NCBI GenBank assembly: GCA_951230915.1
Contig: OX579636.1
Location: 4,789,001-4,853,000, forward strand
Origin: Antitrichia curtipendula
Taxonomy: Eukaryota > Streptophyta > Bryopsida > Hypnales > Leucodontaceae
Reading direction: 5' to 3'
Length of the DNA stretch: 64,000 nt
Under the pieces are notes generated by a model. That model searched no databases. It saw only the letters and a list, made by a program, of their open reading frames with translations, and was not told the DNA's origin. The position numbers and the translations under genes were made by a program. Below are positions 34,377-45,060 of this stretch, piece after piece (the first letter of the stretch is position 1; each line of letters opens with the position of its first letter).

Positions 34377-35308
34377 TTAACCCCTAAAGGACCAACATGC
34401 CTTTTTTGGCAACATAGCAATTTTGGGTAGGTACGTGTGACTGGAGATTTTCACATTTTGGGCTGAAATTTTTATAGAAGGCGTGGACGAGGAATATCTT
34501 TCATATGCACCAAATTTCATGACATTTGGAAATGCGAGTCAAAAGTTATGGCCAAATATGTTGTTTGTTTCTCAACTCGGGCAGTTCGGGCAGATCAGAA
34601 AAAATCACTTTTTTCAAAAATAAAAATTTGAAATTGGTTTATTAGATTTATATATACGTGAAAAGCTTTGAATCATTCCATTCTGATCAATGAGTCAAAC
34701 GTTATGAGGAATTTTAGTTTGTGGGCAATTATGGATTGTCTACTCTAAAATAAACTTTAAAGTCGTTTATTTCACTCAGTTTTCAATATTTTTCAGAAAA
34801 AATAAAATTTTAGGGTGTAGATTGTTTATTACAACATTGCAACCATTGGGATTAGCATTTTTCAATTCCATAATTAACTTCTTAACAATTTAGTGTTTTG
34901 AACCATTCTCTACTTCTTTCTACTTATTATTTTTTCCTATATGTTGTACAATTCCAAATAATTTGAAAATTTTCAAGCATGTAGCCAACTTGCCTTGAAG
35001 AATGAATCCAAAGAAGCACAATCATTTTGGAATTTTTTTCATAATAATCTGACCTTGTGAAGTGCAGCTGCCCGGTTTTTCGCAGGGCCCAAAAAAGGAC
35101 TTTTGCCACTTCAAATGCTAATAAATTCCAATCTACACGATGAAAATTTCTGAAATTTTTTCCACGTATTTTCAAACCAGAATACTACAAGATCCTACGG
35201 TTATATGTGTGCAAAAATGATATTTTTCAAATATTTGGTACTTGTACTAGAAATGGCAGTTTTGGAGCATTTTTGGTGAGAACATAGTCAAGGAACTTTA
35301 GGGGTTAA
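34377..35308 (+). mobile_element. TTAA element family A, full-length copy A2
   Basis: TTAA (34377-34380, 35305-35308) flanks 924 bp starting CCCCTAAAGGACC and ending GGAACTTTAGGGG. Its size is within 1 bp of A1. The interior has AAAAGTTATGGCCAAATATG, GAAAAGCTTTGAATCATTCC and ACAAGATCCTACGGTTATAT. Non-coding. Confidence 0.88.
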
Positions 35309-35999
35309 ACTTAAATAAGTATGAGACACACTTACTTACTCAAAGCTAAGTTTTACAATTTATGCTTGGGCCATTCTTGCAATTAAATCAGAGTGGCACT
35401 CAAAGAGCAAGTAAAATGTATTTATGTAATTTAAAAAGGCATTCCATTGTTGCAACACTATTTGTAAAATTCTGGCACAACATTAGCTATAGATCCTCCA
35501 ATTTGAACACTACATTGAAACTAGCATCTGTGTGAATGAGACAACTCTCCGTTTTAGAAGACCACCATTTGGAAGAAGATAAGATTGCTTGATAAAGGGG
35601 TGGAGGCCTTGCATTGATAGAAGCTACTATGACAAAGTTTTGAGTAGCTACCTTTCTTGAAAATTGAACCACTCTTTAAGAATTAAAAAAATATGATATA
35701 AAAAGAAAGAAAAGCCATTGTTTGAATATGTTTCTTCGTTGTCCATTTTCAGTGGTAGAGGGACAAAGATTCTCATAGCGTAGTTGCTCAACCTTACTTC
35801 TCACCTACAAAGATCCTTTGCATCAAAGTCCGGTCCTCCAATATTACTTTGACACCCTCCAAAGGGACAAAAGGAGAATCAAAAATTTGACCCCACCTTC
35901 ACAGGAGTCAAATCTTGCCCACCGTGACCAAAAGGGCTGAAATACTCTTTGCCCATTGCTGGTCTGGAGTGTGTACCCAACCCCAGAATTTGACCAACG
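35309..35999. other. Intergenic stretch before the ARAD-like gene
   Basis: Nothing was recognised. A minus-strand frame of 61 codons (35487-35672) has no domain. Confidence 0.3.
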
Positions 36000-37337
36000 C
36001 GGTGGGGTTACGAGGAGCAAGCGCCGCCTGGTGGCAAGGAAGCAACGTACGCCAGCCAAACTGCATGTGGGCAGATTCATAAACTCCTGGTGGCAAGGAA
36101 ACCGAAACCGAAATCGGAAACCGAAACCGAAAACATTTGAAACCGAAACCGAAAACATTTGAAACCGAAACCGAAACCATTTGAAACCAAACAGATAGGA
36201 AACCCACACTGCGTAACTGATGTACGTGCGGCTGCGCACCACGTTGGCAAAGTTTGGAACTGCCACGGTCTCCCCAAACTCCGTTACGTAAACAGTGTGC
36301 CTGCGCTTCACAAACTGAAGCAAGCAAGCAGCTGGCCAGGTGCTGGCGAACGAACTAGTCACCTTCTCTTCACCAGAAAAGCGCGCGCGCCTGCTGCTCA
36401 CAAGCTTCTCTAGATGCTTAGCTTTCAATTGCAACGTTGTGTACGTCAGTGATCGATCCTGGGGGAAGCGTTTGATTCTTGAGTTCCCAGAATTTCACCT
36501 ATCTCAGTTTGGCTGGACGGGTGCTTGTTACGTACTAGCCAGGTAGCTCATTCATGATGTGCAGGCTAGCTAGGTGCTGTCATTAATTTAGATATGATGC
36601 AGGGCTAGTGCCGAGCGGTCACGAGACGTGGGCTGGTAGTACTGTGATTACTTAATTGCATCTTTTGATGAGAATACAGTCGTAAGTTTTGGGTCGGGAG
36701 TTTGAATCGATCGATCGATAGTGGATACAGGATGTTTCGATTGATTTTTAAAGGAGAAAAATTTCGTAACTAGCTAGCTTTGAAGTCATCACTGACTTCG
36801 ATTCGAGGTTTTAATTGATACTACGTCGTCCCTGCCAAGAATTTATGTACATAGGGTTCCATGTATCGATCATGAGTGTGTAGAAGAAGTCGATGAGATC
36901 GATCGATCGACCACCCGTTTTCTTCAACTGATTGAAATTTTCAACTAGGGTTCAGTCGAATTAAGGCGCACGCGTTGTGCAATTGCAGCACTAGCTAGCG
37001 ATGTCCTTTTAAAGCTTCTACTGGAGCTGCTTTCAAATCTAGGTTGAATTGAATTTAAAATTTGGAGGTATTGAATGTCTTCCCCAGTTGAGTCTTCCCC
37101 AGTCAAGGTTTCCATCAGTTGTGCAAATCCGAGAGAATTCACCATGGAGGACTCTCCATCTACCTTGCAATCCAGGCGTAAGGTTCCACACCCACTCTGC
37201 TGTGGAATTCGTGGAACCCCGTGTTGATCGAGTTCGAGCAAGAGGCTTCGGGTCATTAAACCCTAGGGTCTGTTGATAGTTTGATTAATTAGCAGATAGC
37301 AAGCGTGCAATTGATAAGACAAATTTGCAGTTTTGCG
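36000..37337 (+). promoter_or_regulatory. Upstream region of the ARAD-like gene
   Basis: Between the repeat-rich DNA ending near 35900 and the start codon at 37338 the sequence is G/C-richer, with runs such as GATCGATCGATC (36709-36720, 36900-36912) and CTAGCTAGCT-like palindromes. No coding frame with a recognisable domain was found. It probably holds the promoter and 5' untranslated leader. No TATA box or transcription start can be fixed. Short upstream ATGs are present at 37074-37143. Confidence 0.4.
36098..36190. repeat. Short tandem repeat of GAAACC units
   Basis: A run of GAAACC hexamers is interrupted by two GAAAACATTTGAAACC insertions and one GAAACCATTTGAAACC. It resembles a telomere-like or simple-sequence expansion. 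It lies about 1.15 kb before the ARAD-like start codon. Confidence 0.85.
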
Positions 37338-38876
37338 ATGTGGAGATCAGTGCCAGGGCGTGGAGGCGGATCAAAATTGGACTCTCCCGACACCGTCGAC
37401 GCCGCGATCGCGAAGCCGAAGCCGATACGGGCAAGCGCAAGTGACAAGGACGCCGTATGGATTTGCAAGGGCTACGTGGTGGCGGCCGCGGCGCTCCTCT
37501 CCCTCTTCCTTCTCTCGGGCTTCCTCACGACGCACTCCACCACACTCACCACCATCACCAGCCCCACAGTTTTAAGCTACCTCCGCACCTTCGGCGCTGA
37601 GGATTCCACCCCACTGGAAGAAGACCCCGACCTGGAGGATTCACCTCCCACAGATCTCGACACAGAGTTGCAACCCGAGTTACAGGGCGAGTTACAGGCT
37701 GAAATTCACCCACGGAGCGCCAGCCGGGAGGGCTGCAACGAACGCGACGCAACCCTAAAGGTGTTCATGTACGATTTGCCTCCCCAATTTCACTATGGAA
37801 TGATAGAGAAGTCGCTGCAATCTTGGCCGCGGAACGTGAGCGCGCTGCCGCGCTACCCCGGGGGTTTATACCAACAACACAGCCCCGAGTACTGGCTCGT
37901 CTCCGATCTCCTGACCTCCGACATGCCGGATCGCACCAGTCCCTGCACCGCGTACCGCGTCCGCGACTGGCAAACCGCGGACATCCTCCTCATCCCTTTC
38001 TTCGCATCCCTAAGCTACAACAAATTCTCACGAAAGGGCAGCAAGGATTTGAACCAGGAGCTTCAAAGGTCGCTTCTCGCCTTTCTGAACTCACACCCCG
38101 CGTGGCGAGCACGCGCGGAGGATCACGTGCTCGTCATCCACCACCCGAACAGCATGGCGTTGATGCGCGACCACTTCCGCTCCGGGATGTTCATCGTGGC
38201 GGATTTCGGCCGTTACGGCTCCGAAGGCAAGGACATCGTGGCCCCCTACAAGCACGTCATCCCCACTTTCGAATCTGACTCCGTCTCCTCCAACTCCTTC
38301 CATGAGCGACCCACATTACTCTTCTTCCAGGGCGCAATTGTGCGAAAACAGGGCGGGATAATTCGCAAACAGCTTCACACGCTTCTGTCTCACGAGCCTG
38401 ACGTCATCTTCTCCACCGGCGCCACCACGAGCGCCGGCATTCGGAGCGCAACCATCGGAATGCGAAGCTCCAAATTCTGTCTTCATCTCGCGGGCGACAC
38501 GCCCTCTTCGAATCGTCTGTTTGATGCGATCGCCAGCCAGTGCGTGCCCCTCGTGGTGAGCGACGAGATTGAGCTTCCGTTCGAGGATGTTTTGGATTAC
38601 AGCGAGTTTTGCTTGTTCGTGGATTCCGGGGATGCGTTGCGGGAGGGTTTCTTGCTGGAGTTTCTGAGGGGGTTTGAGGAGGAGCGATGGGGGAGGATGC
38701 ATCGGAAGTTGCGGGAGGTGGCGAGTTTTTTCGAGTGGCAGTATCCGAGTGAGAAAGGGGATGCGGTGCATATGACGTGGGAGGCGGTGCGGCGCAAGGT
38801 GCCGGGGTTGCGGCTGGACCGGCATAAGGGGAGGCGGTACGAGCGGGCGCGGGCCGGGGTGGGTCGGGGAACGTGA
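37338..38876 (+). CDS. GT47 exostosin-family glycosyltransferase, ARAD (arabinosyltransferase)-like
   Basis: This is a predicted Golgi type II membrane glycosyltransferase of 512 aa, about the family length, with no intron. The chosen start is the first ATG of the frame (MWRSVPGRGGG); upstream the frame has only a GTG. A short cytosolic tail with basic residues precedes one membrane anchor (about residues 45-63). An acidic, low-complexity stem follows (about 85-130), then the exostosin domain from about residue 140. Diagnostic stretches include VFMYDLPPQFHYG, PEYWLVSDLL, DILLIPFFASLSYNKFS, HHPNSMALMRDH, ADFGRYG, APYKHVIPTF, RPTLLFFQGAI, MRSSKFCLHLAGDTPSSNRL and the acceptor-side motif VSDEIELPFEDVLDYSEFC. 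Overall the pattern matches Arabidopsis ARAD1/ARAD2, which act in pectic arabinan synthesis. Third-position G/C is very high, especially after 38580. The family is sure; the sugar transferred is inferred. Confidence 0.9.
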   Translation: MWRSVPGRGGGSKLDSPDTVDAAIAKPKPIRASASDKDAVWICKGYVVAAAALLSLFLLSGFLTTHSTTLTTITSPTVLSYLRTFGAEDSTPLEEDPDLEDSPPTDLDTELQPELQGELQAEIHPRSASREGCNERDATLKVFMYDLPPQFHYGMIEKSLQSWPRNVSALPRYPGGLYQQHSPEYWLVSDLLTSDMPDRTSPCTAYRVRDWQTADILLIPFFASLSYNKFSRKGSKDLNQELQRSLLAFLNSHPAWRARAEDHVLVIHHPNSMALMRDHFRSGMFIVADFGRYGSEGKDIVAPYKHVIPTFESDSVSSNSFHERPTLLFFQGAIVRKQGGIIRKQLHTLLSHEPDVIFSTGATTSAGIRSATIGMRSSKFCLHLAGDTPSSNRLFDAIASQCVPLVVSDEIELPFEDVLDYSEFCLFVDSGDALREGFLLEFLRGFEEERWGRMHRKLREVASFFEWQYPSEKGDAVHMTWEAVRRKVPGLRLDRHKGRRYERARAGVGRGT

Positions 38877-40437
38877 ATACCCTTGGGAGGGGGGACCCGG
38901 CCCATTGGGTGCATAAGCTTGGGCTTGATCAAACATATTTTATTTCTGGACAGAGCACCCAAGCATAGTTCATTTCAATTGCAAATTCTTGGAATTTAAT
39001 AGATAGTAGTGCATGGGAAGGGGGATACTTGGTGAATGGGATCTATATATATGCTAACCCTCTAAAAATGGTTGGAGTTTCTTTCTCTCTATGCTATTGT
39101 CCCTTCCATTGGAGTTCTATAGGCCTGCTATAGTTCCCATGGGTAATTAGAATGCTTGCAAACCTTAGCGCATCCTTCTACATGCACCCAAAGAAGACAC
39201 CCTCTATTTGATATTAAAATCAACATGCCACCCGTTCTTAGATAGGAGATCCTACTAGAACTCTTTGGATTTTAGTACCCTTCATCTCATTATACTTTTG
39301 AATCCATTACAATTCAACCCGTAGTAGAATTATTATTGCAAATATCTGTACCTTATTTTTTCTCATACAAATGTTTTTGTACAGTTCCTTCATTTTCTCA
39401 TAGCGATTTGAATATTCCATTGTTTTCTCTACTCTTCCCTTCATCCTTAAACCACCTCCATCTAGGCCTATGTACGATTTCTTCCAAAAGGATAGTCTTT
39501 CCCCAACTGGCCTAATAATATTACAAAACATTGACATCGACAACATAAAGACCTTTTAAAAGCAACCAATAAGACATGGCTTCTCTATGTTTTGTATTGA
39601 CTGGCATGGTAGAATGCAGGGGGCGAAGATTTGACCTACTTAGGGTTGGATGTGCCCTCACAAGGTTTTGGGTACTGCGGATTGGCATGAATCTAATGTT
39701 GAAAATGTGAAAATCTGATTAGATTCCTCATTTGTGGTACATGCCAGATACTTGGGTCCAAGCACTCTGGTTCTATTTATTTTTATTTTTTTCTGTTAAT
39801 CAGTGCAGCCAGCCACGTGGCGGTTGTGCATTGGAGCCTGAATGCCTGAATGCCTGATTAGTTCACCCTGTAGGAAAGATTAGTTCACCCTGTAGGAAAG
39901 ATTTAGGTGAATTCTGTGGATTTGATTAGCCACAATCTGCTGCAGGATGCAAGGAACATCATGTTGTAAATGGTACCACTGGTTTTAGGGCTGCACTGGT
40001 TTTAGGGTTTAGGGTTTAGGGTGTCCACTTGCAACCAGGAGTAGAGACTTGGTTTTAAGATTTTTGCACTCATTGTTGATATCATTAGGTTCAGATCAAA
40101 GGGCACTGAAGCAATATGTAAATAAATTTGATCATGGCACTCAACACTGCTTATTTGAGTATTGATGCTCTACCCAAATTTTCTCTGAGCTTATACCTTA
40201 CAAAACTTCCCGTCGTAGAAATTTTATGGAGCAGTTTATGCATCACTGCTCAGTGCGGAGAAACATGATGACCCTTGTGAGCAGATCAATTGTGAAGCAA
40301 CAGAGAGCCTGGATCCCAAATTTTTAGAGCCAGGGTGCCAGCAAGTTTGTACCGTCTTTGAGGTAAGTTTGTATGGCATGAGAATTGTGGCAGTTTCACA
40401 AGGTTGGCTGTACATTTGTACTCTCCATGTGCGTTAG
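38877..40437. other. 3' flank of the ARAD-like gene and intergenic DNA
   Basis: It contains the presumed 3' untranslated region, a 22-bp tandem duplication (TTAGTTCACCCTGTAGGAAA, 39859-39902) and three telomere-like TTTAGGG units at 39999-40022. No gene. Confidence 0.4.
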
Positions 40438-40765
40438 AAGGTAGGAGGTGTCATAAAGCGGACCATTTTACAATAAAAGAGCTGAAAATTAATTTGGGGA
40501 GATTAAACTTCTCAAAATATTTTTTAGTAAATTTTTCTTGAAAGACAAATGGAATTGGCATCTAATCCAAGTTGTTTCGGGGTTTTTTAAAGGCTTCGTG
40601 AAATTAGTTATTAATTTTTGAAGTTGAAAAGAAGTAGTTGCTGAAAGTGTCCACTTCTTGAAATGTGCATTGCTTGTACATTGTTGTTGTAATGAGAAAG
40701 CAAATAGTGTATATTTCAAGAAGTGGACACTTTAGAACCTGAGTGCTTCATGGACCTCCTACCTT
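40438..40765 (+). mobile_element. Family E MITE, intact copy
   Basis: The 328-bp element starts AAGGTAGGAGGTGTCATAAA and ends TTCATGGACCTCCTACCTT. An inner inverted pair, GTGTCCACTTCTTGAAATGT and the inverse ATTTCAAGAAGTGGACAC, forms a strong hairpin near the right end. TAGA flanks both ends. Confidence 0.85.
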
Positions 40766-40982
40766 AGATTTAAATTTAATTTATACTTTGTGTTTGTGTT
40801 CATTTCAACTTCCTATGGCAAAGTTGGAAGGTCTATGCGCATGTAGAAAGTACAATACACCCTTAGAAAAGATCATTGCAGGAAACATGGAAACATTATC
40901 ATGGAGGTGGCAAACCTTCTGATTCCCACTCCACAATTTGCAATGTTTGTTTCCAAATTGAGGACAAAATGGACTAGGTACT

Positions 40983-41104
40983 AATTGGTATGCATCCCCT
41001 AGTTATGGAAAATAACAATGCGTTGGAACCTTCCAAGTTGTGGGAGTGGTGAGGGAGGTACTAGTCCATTGTTATTTTCCATAACTAGGGGATGCATACC
41101 AATT
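40983..41104. repeat. Perfect inverted repeat, 38-bp arms, 46-nt loop
   Basis: Arms 40983-41020 and 41067-41104 are exact reverse complements (contain GCATCCCCTAGTTATGGAAA). Nothing else in the neighbourhood is this well preserved. Confidence 0.9.
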
Positions 41105-41333
41105 ATGGGACATAATTGTAAGAATCATTATTTTAGAATGAAAATTAAATGATTGGTCAATGTGATTCACAAGAATATAAATTATTTTAATTTTTGTGAA
41201 TAAAATACCAATGTCATCTAACCCTTTACCATAAAAAATAATTTTGATGGCTCAATGAAGGAATTGATTCAATGACATTTGTGGATTGAGGTTTGAAATT
41301 CTACTTCAAATACAAATCATGCTTTAATTTGAC

Positions 41334-41630
41334 TTAACCTCTAAAGGACTATGACTATGTTTTCACCAAAAAATTCAAAACTACCATTTCTAGTACAAGT
41401 ACCAAATTTTAGAAAAGAAACTAAACTTTTTTGACACATGTAACCGTAGAATCTTGTAGTATGCTAACTTGAGAACATGTGATAAAATTTACAATAGTTT
41501 CTACCGTCTGGATTGCAAGATATTAGCGTTTGAAGTAACAAACCCCTTTTGGGTCCCTACAGAAAACCGCAAAGCTGCACTTCACAAGATCACATTTGTA
41601 TGACCTAAAAAATGACGAAAAATGATTGAT
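41334..41630 (-). mobile_element. TTAA element family A, truncated copy A5
   Basis: TTAA then CCTCTAAAGGACTATGACTA follows the A1 order (AACCGTAGAATCTTGTAGTA, GGATTGCAAGATATTAGCGT). It is lost near 41630. The DNA before it (41295-41333) matches the outer end of the long foldback at 44349. Confidence 0.7.
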
Positions 41631-41777
41631 GAATGTATACTTTTCAAAACTACTACTCCCCCCCTAACATGGAACTAACTTTCACTCTATAAATCTACTC
41701 TCTTGTCCAAATTGTATTTTATGTGACGCTTTATACTTTTGACTAAAAAGATGTACATGAGCGCTATTGGAACAACT

Positions 41778-42094
41778 AAGGTAGGAGGTCCATAAAGTGT
41801 CCACCTCTTGAAAAGTACACTATTTGTACATTTTTCTTTCTCATTGCACCAGTAATGTGCAAATAGTATACATTTCAAGAGGTGGATGCTTTTAGTGACC
41901 GTTGTGTTCCAACTTCAAAAATTCATAACTAATCCCAAAAACCTCCAAAAAAATATGAAACGACTTCAGTTAGATACCAATTCCATTTGTCTTTCAAGCA
42001 AATAAAAATTCAAGAATTTTTTTTTCCCTAAGAGTCTTAGCTCCCTAAATTAATTTCTAGCTCTTAAATGGGTGCTTGATGAACTTTCTACCTT
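41778..42094 (-). mobile_element. Family E MITE, intact inverted copy
   Basis: The 317-bp element starts AAGGTAGGAGGTCCATAAAG and ends GAACTTTCTACCTT, flanked by TA on both sides. It lies in reverse orientation to 40438-40765 and has the same inner hairpin. Confidence 0.85.
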
Positions 42095-42099
42095 ACGTT

Positions 42100-42355
42100 A
42101 AGATAACTATACCTAAGATCGCACAAAAAAGCAATTCAACATGATGGTTCTTATTATTATATTGGAAAACCTTTTTAAGGGTCCTCTTGGTAGTGAAAAG
42201 GAGACTCTAGATTCTTTTAGAATGCGTGTTTTAGACCCCGTATGAATAAACTATATGAATTATCAAAGTGCTGAAAATAGGTGTTCCTAATAGCATTATA
42301 GCAATGATAGCCCTTCATGAATAGTAAGAGTACATTTTAGGCAAGAATTTGTAGT
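42100..42355 (+). repeat. Dispersed repeat family P, copy 1
   Basis: It shares order and wording with 46395-46640 and 52560-52850: CACCTAA-type start, GAGACTCTAGATTCTTTTAG-like, ATATGAATAAACTAT, TGAAAATAGGT, TCATGAATAG and TACATTTTAGGCAA-AATTTG. Non-coding. Confidence 0.6.
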
Positions 42356-42625
42356 GTGTGATTTTAGGGCCGGAGTGAACTGCCCCTCCTTGCTTGTTCC
42401 CGTGAAGTCATTCCAAGGGTGCTGGTAAAATAAAAGACCCCCTATTATGTGCTTGATAAATTTATTTTGTATACCTCTCCTAGCTAATTTGGGACCTTTG
42501 ATTGCAAATATGAATTCAAGATTTGCAAATTTTATCATGCATGAAAAATTAAAAATATTCAGGATTTTCCTAAGGGGACAAGCAAGGGGGGGCAGTTCAC
42601 CTCGGCCGATTTTAGGTAGCGTATG
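42356..42625. mobile_element. MITE-like inverted-repeat segment
   Basis: GGGCCGGAGTGAACTGCCCC (left) and the inverse GGGGCAGTTCACCTCGGCC (right), extended by CTTGCTTGT / ACAAGCAAG, bracket about 260 bp. Confidence 0.65.
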
Positions 42626-42904
42626 CTTTTAGGTGTAGTTACCTTAGTAGGCCTTGCAAATGGGAGGTAACACATCATATTCCATGTGGAGTGGATCAGG
42701 ACCAAGTCATGCCATGATGGTCTTTGGAAAGTGGCTCTGCGTCCAAGAAACCATTTGGCCCTTCGGCGTGTGAAATTGTATGAGGGTGCATGGCTGCAAC
42801 ATCTGGCTCTTAACTTTTTTACTTTCCCACAAAAATTCATGCAAAATTTGCACAACTTGTAGAGTACTGACCTTATTCTTCCATCAAGGCAATAAAAAAA
42901 GTGC

Positions 42905-43120
42905 CTCGTGCATAAAAATCGTACACATAACATTCAGTAGCAGAAGCAAAGTCTGCCTTCCCTCTGACAGAGTGGTGCCGAATTTTCGGCACCATCAGTA
43001 GCTAACAAACACGCGTCGAAATTTGTCTGACAAACTATGTTCAGAAGCAAGCAAGAGGGGGTTAGAGAACACTCAAGGCTAACCCAAGCTGGCAGGGTTA
43101 CTAAAAAATAATGCACTCAA
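42905..43120. repeat. Family M fragment, copy 2, first block
   Basis: This block matches 790-890, including a small stem-loop (GGTGCCGAATTTTCGGCACC here, GTGGTATATTCCAC there) and the following ACACGCGTCG. The second block of the family lies 2 kb further on at 45061-45150. A family B transposon (43373-44348) and a long foldback (44349-44752) separate them. Confidence 0.45.
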
Positions 43121-43372
43121 CCGGGTTAGTAAAAAAATTGCACTGAACTAGGTTAGCAACAAAATAAATATTTTGAATAAAAATTTTAAGATATAAAGCA
43201 TTCAACTTTGAACTCTAAGGTTGCAATTTCCTCACAACATTTTGAAAGCCACTCGTGATTCATGACTTTACAATGAGAAGACAACTCTTTATATACATAT
43301 GGGGTGTTAGGAGGTAAAACAAACAATGTGGGACATATAAATTAAAATTAGTAGGAGCTTAATCACTCATAG
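43121..43372. other. Short A/T-rich intergenic stretch
   Basis: Nothing was recognised except a tandem GGTTAG(C/T)AAAAA(A)T-like pair at 43084-43165. Confidence 0.3.
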
Positions 43373-44348
43373 TTAACCCTAGACCGCCCATGGCCGTTTT
43401 GGGTAAAAAACATCCTAGCTTTTGAAGTGCTATAAAGCCAAATGTGACTGAGTAATAAAGATCTTAACCGTACAATCATGTAGTACACATGTTGAAGATG
43501 TCGTGGATAAAATTTGAAGTCATTTGACCGTGTAGATTGCAAGATTATAATGTTTTAGTGTTGAAAAAGAATGCTGAAATTTTCCTAAAAACATATTTAG
43601 AGGCCAAATTTGATTTCTAAACCTAATCAAATGAAAAAACTTTAAACTACAAAGTGATTCAAAACCAGGATACAAACACATTGGTGAAAAAAAATTTCAT
43701 TCAATTGACTCAATGTGTTTGCAAAATGGCTTGCAAATATCAAAAATAGGCAAGAAAAGTTGCAAAAAACACATCTAGGGCTGAACCTCCTTCTACTAAA
43801 ATGCTTCTCAGTCATTCATAAATTCTTGGATTGATATGAAATTTTAGCCACACAAACTAGACTAGTATGCGCAACTTTTACAAAAACAATTATTGAAAAC
43901 GGACATTTTATGAAGAAGATACAAGCCGCCAAAGTTCCCTATAGTCCATAAATGGCGGGATTTTGAATTTTGAATTGCTTCCAAACATTCAAAACAACTT
44001 GGATTGACATGAAAATTTCACCACAATAACTAGAATTCAAGGGAAATACAACCCAACAAATTTTATTGAAATCGAACATTGGATGAAGGAGATATAAGAC
44101 CCCGAAGTTGCAGCCATGAAGTGCACTTTGGTGAATCAAATTGAGCCTGTGAACTTTGATTGGCTTTCAGAAAATCATTACCTCTTGGATTGATCTGAAA
44201 ATTTTACCACACAAACTAGAAGAAAAGATGCAACTTTACCAACAAGTTTTTATTGAATTTGGACAATGGATGCAACAGTTACAGTACTTTGAATTTAACT
44301 TAAAACTATGTGAGGACACTTTTTGTCTTCTTGGGCGGTCTAGGGTTA
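43373..44348. mobile_element. TTAA element family B, full-length copy B2
   Basis: TTAA (43373-43376, 44345-44348) flanks 968 bp with ends CCCTAGACCGCCCATGG and TTGGGCGGTCTAGGG, a clean inverted repeat of at least 13 bp. The order matches B1 (TTGACCGTGTAGATTGCAAG, three AATTTTA.CACA..AACTAGA blocks). CCCTAGA next to TTAA is close to the classic piggyBac end. Non-coding. Confidence 0.88.
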
Positions 44349-44752
44349 AGTCAAATTAAAACAAGAATTGTATTTAAAATAGAATTTCAGACCTCATTTA
44401 GTCATAGTATAATAACTTTTTTCAAAAAAATTTGAACTAAAAAAAGTTAAAACATCAAGTTAAATTGCATATCCAAAAATCCGTTTGATATTTCAAGCCT
44501 TCAATTAAAAGTTATAGATAAATTTCAAAGAGGAGTTGGAAGGGACGTTTTCTTTTACATTTTCAAACATCCTCTTTGAATTTTGTCCATAACTTTTTAT
44601 TGGAGGCTTGAAATATCAAACGGATTTTTGGAGATAAAATTTAAATTGATTTAACAACTTTTACTTGTCCAAAATATTTTGAAAAAATTTATTCTACTAT
44701 GACTAAATGAGGTCTAAAATTCTACATCAAACATGATTTTTACATTTTGACA
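44349..44752. repeat. Long foldback, about 186-bp arms
   Basis: The left arm (44349-44536) and right arm (44567-44752) pair nearly throughout, including AATTTCAGACCTCATTTAGT, AAAAATCCGTTTGATATTTC and their inverses, around a 30-nt loop. It abuts the TTAA of B2. Confidence 0.85.
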
Positions 44753-45060
44753 ATGAGTGGTCAAGCTCTCATTTTCAAATTATCCCATATCTTTTGAGGA
44801 ATCATGATTGACAATTGATTTCAATATAAAAATGACAGCTTCAACCTTCTTTACTACAAATGTCCTTATTGGTCCATCAAAATTGTTTTTGTTGGCTACT
44901 TAGGGTTAAATGACATTTCGATAGGGTTTTCAAGATTCTCGGCAAATCATCTTAAGAATTTTGATGGCCCAATTTGAATTGTTTGGCATGTTCAAGGTTT
45001 TGCAAAAAAGATAGTGTACATAAATTTACTGCCACGATCTTGGTGTTGGGTACTGAAACT

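Noticed and set aside
37333..38962. Other frames over the ARAD-like gene (80, 151, 206 and 121 codons)
   Set aside because: The high third-position G/C of the true frame suppresses stops in other frames; none shows a domain.
39999..40022. Telomere-like TTTAGGG units as a chromosome-end remnant
   Set aside because: Only about three units; too short to mean more than a chance or repair-derived insertion.
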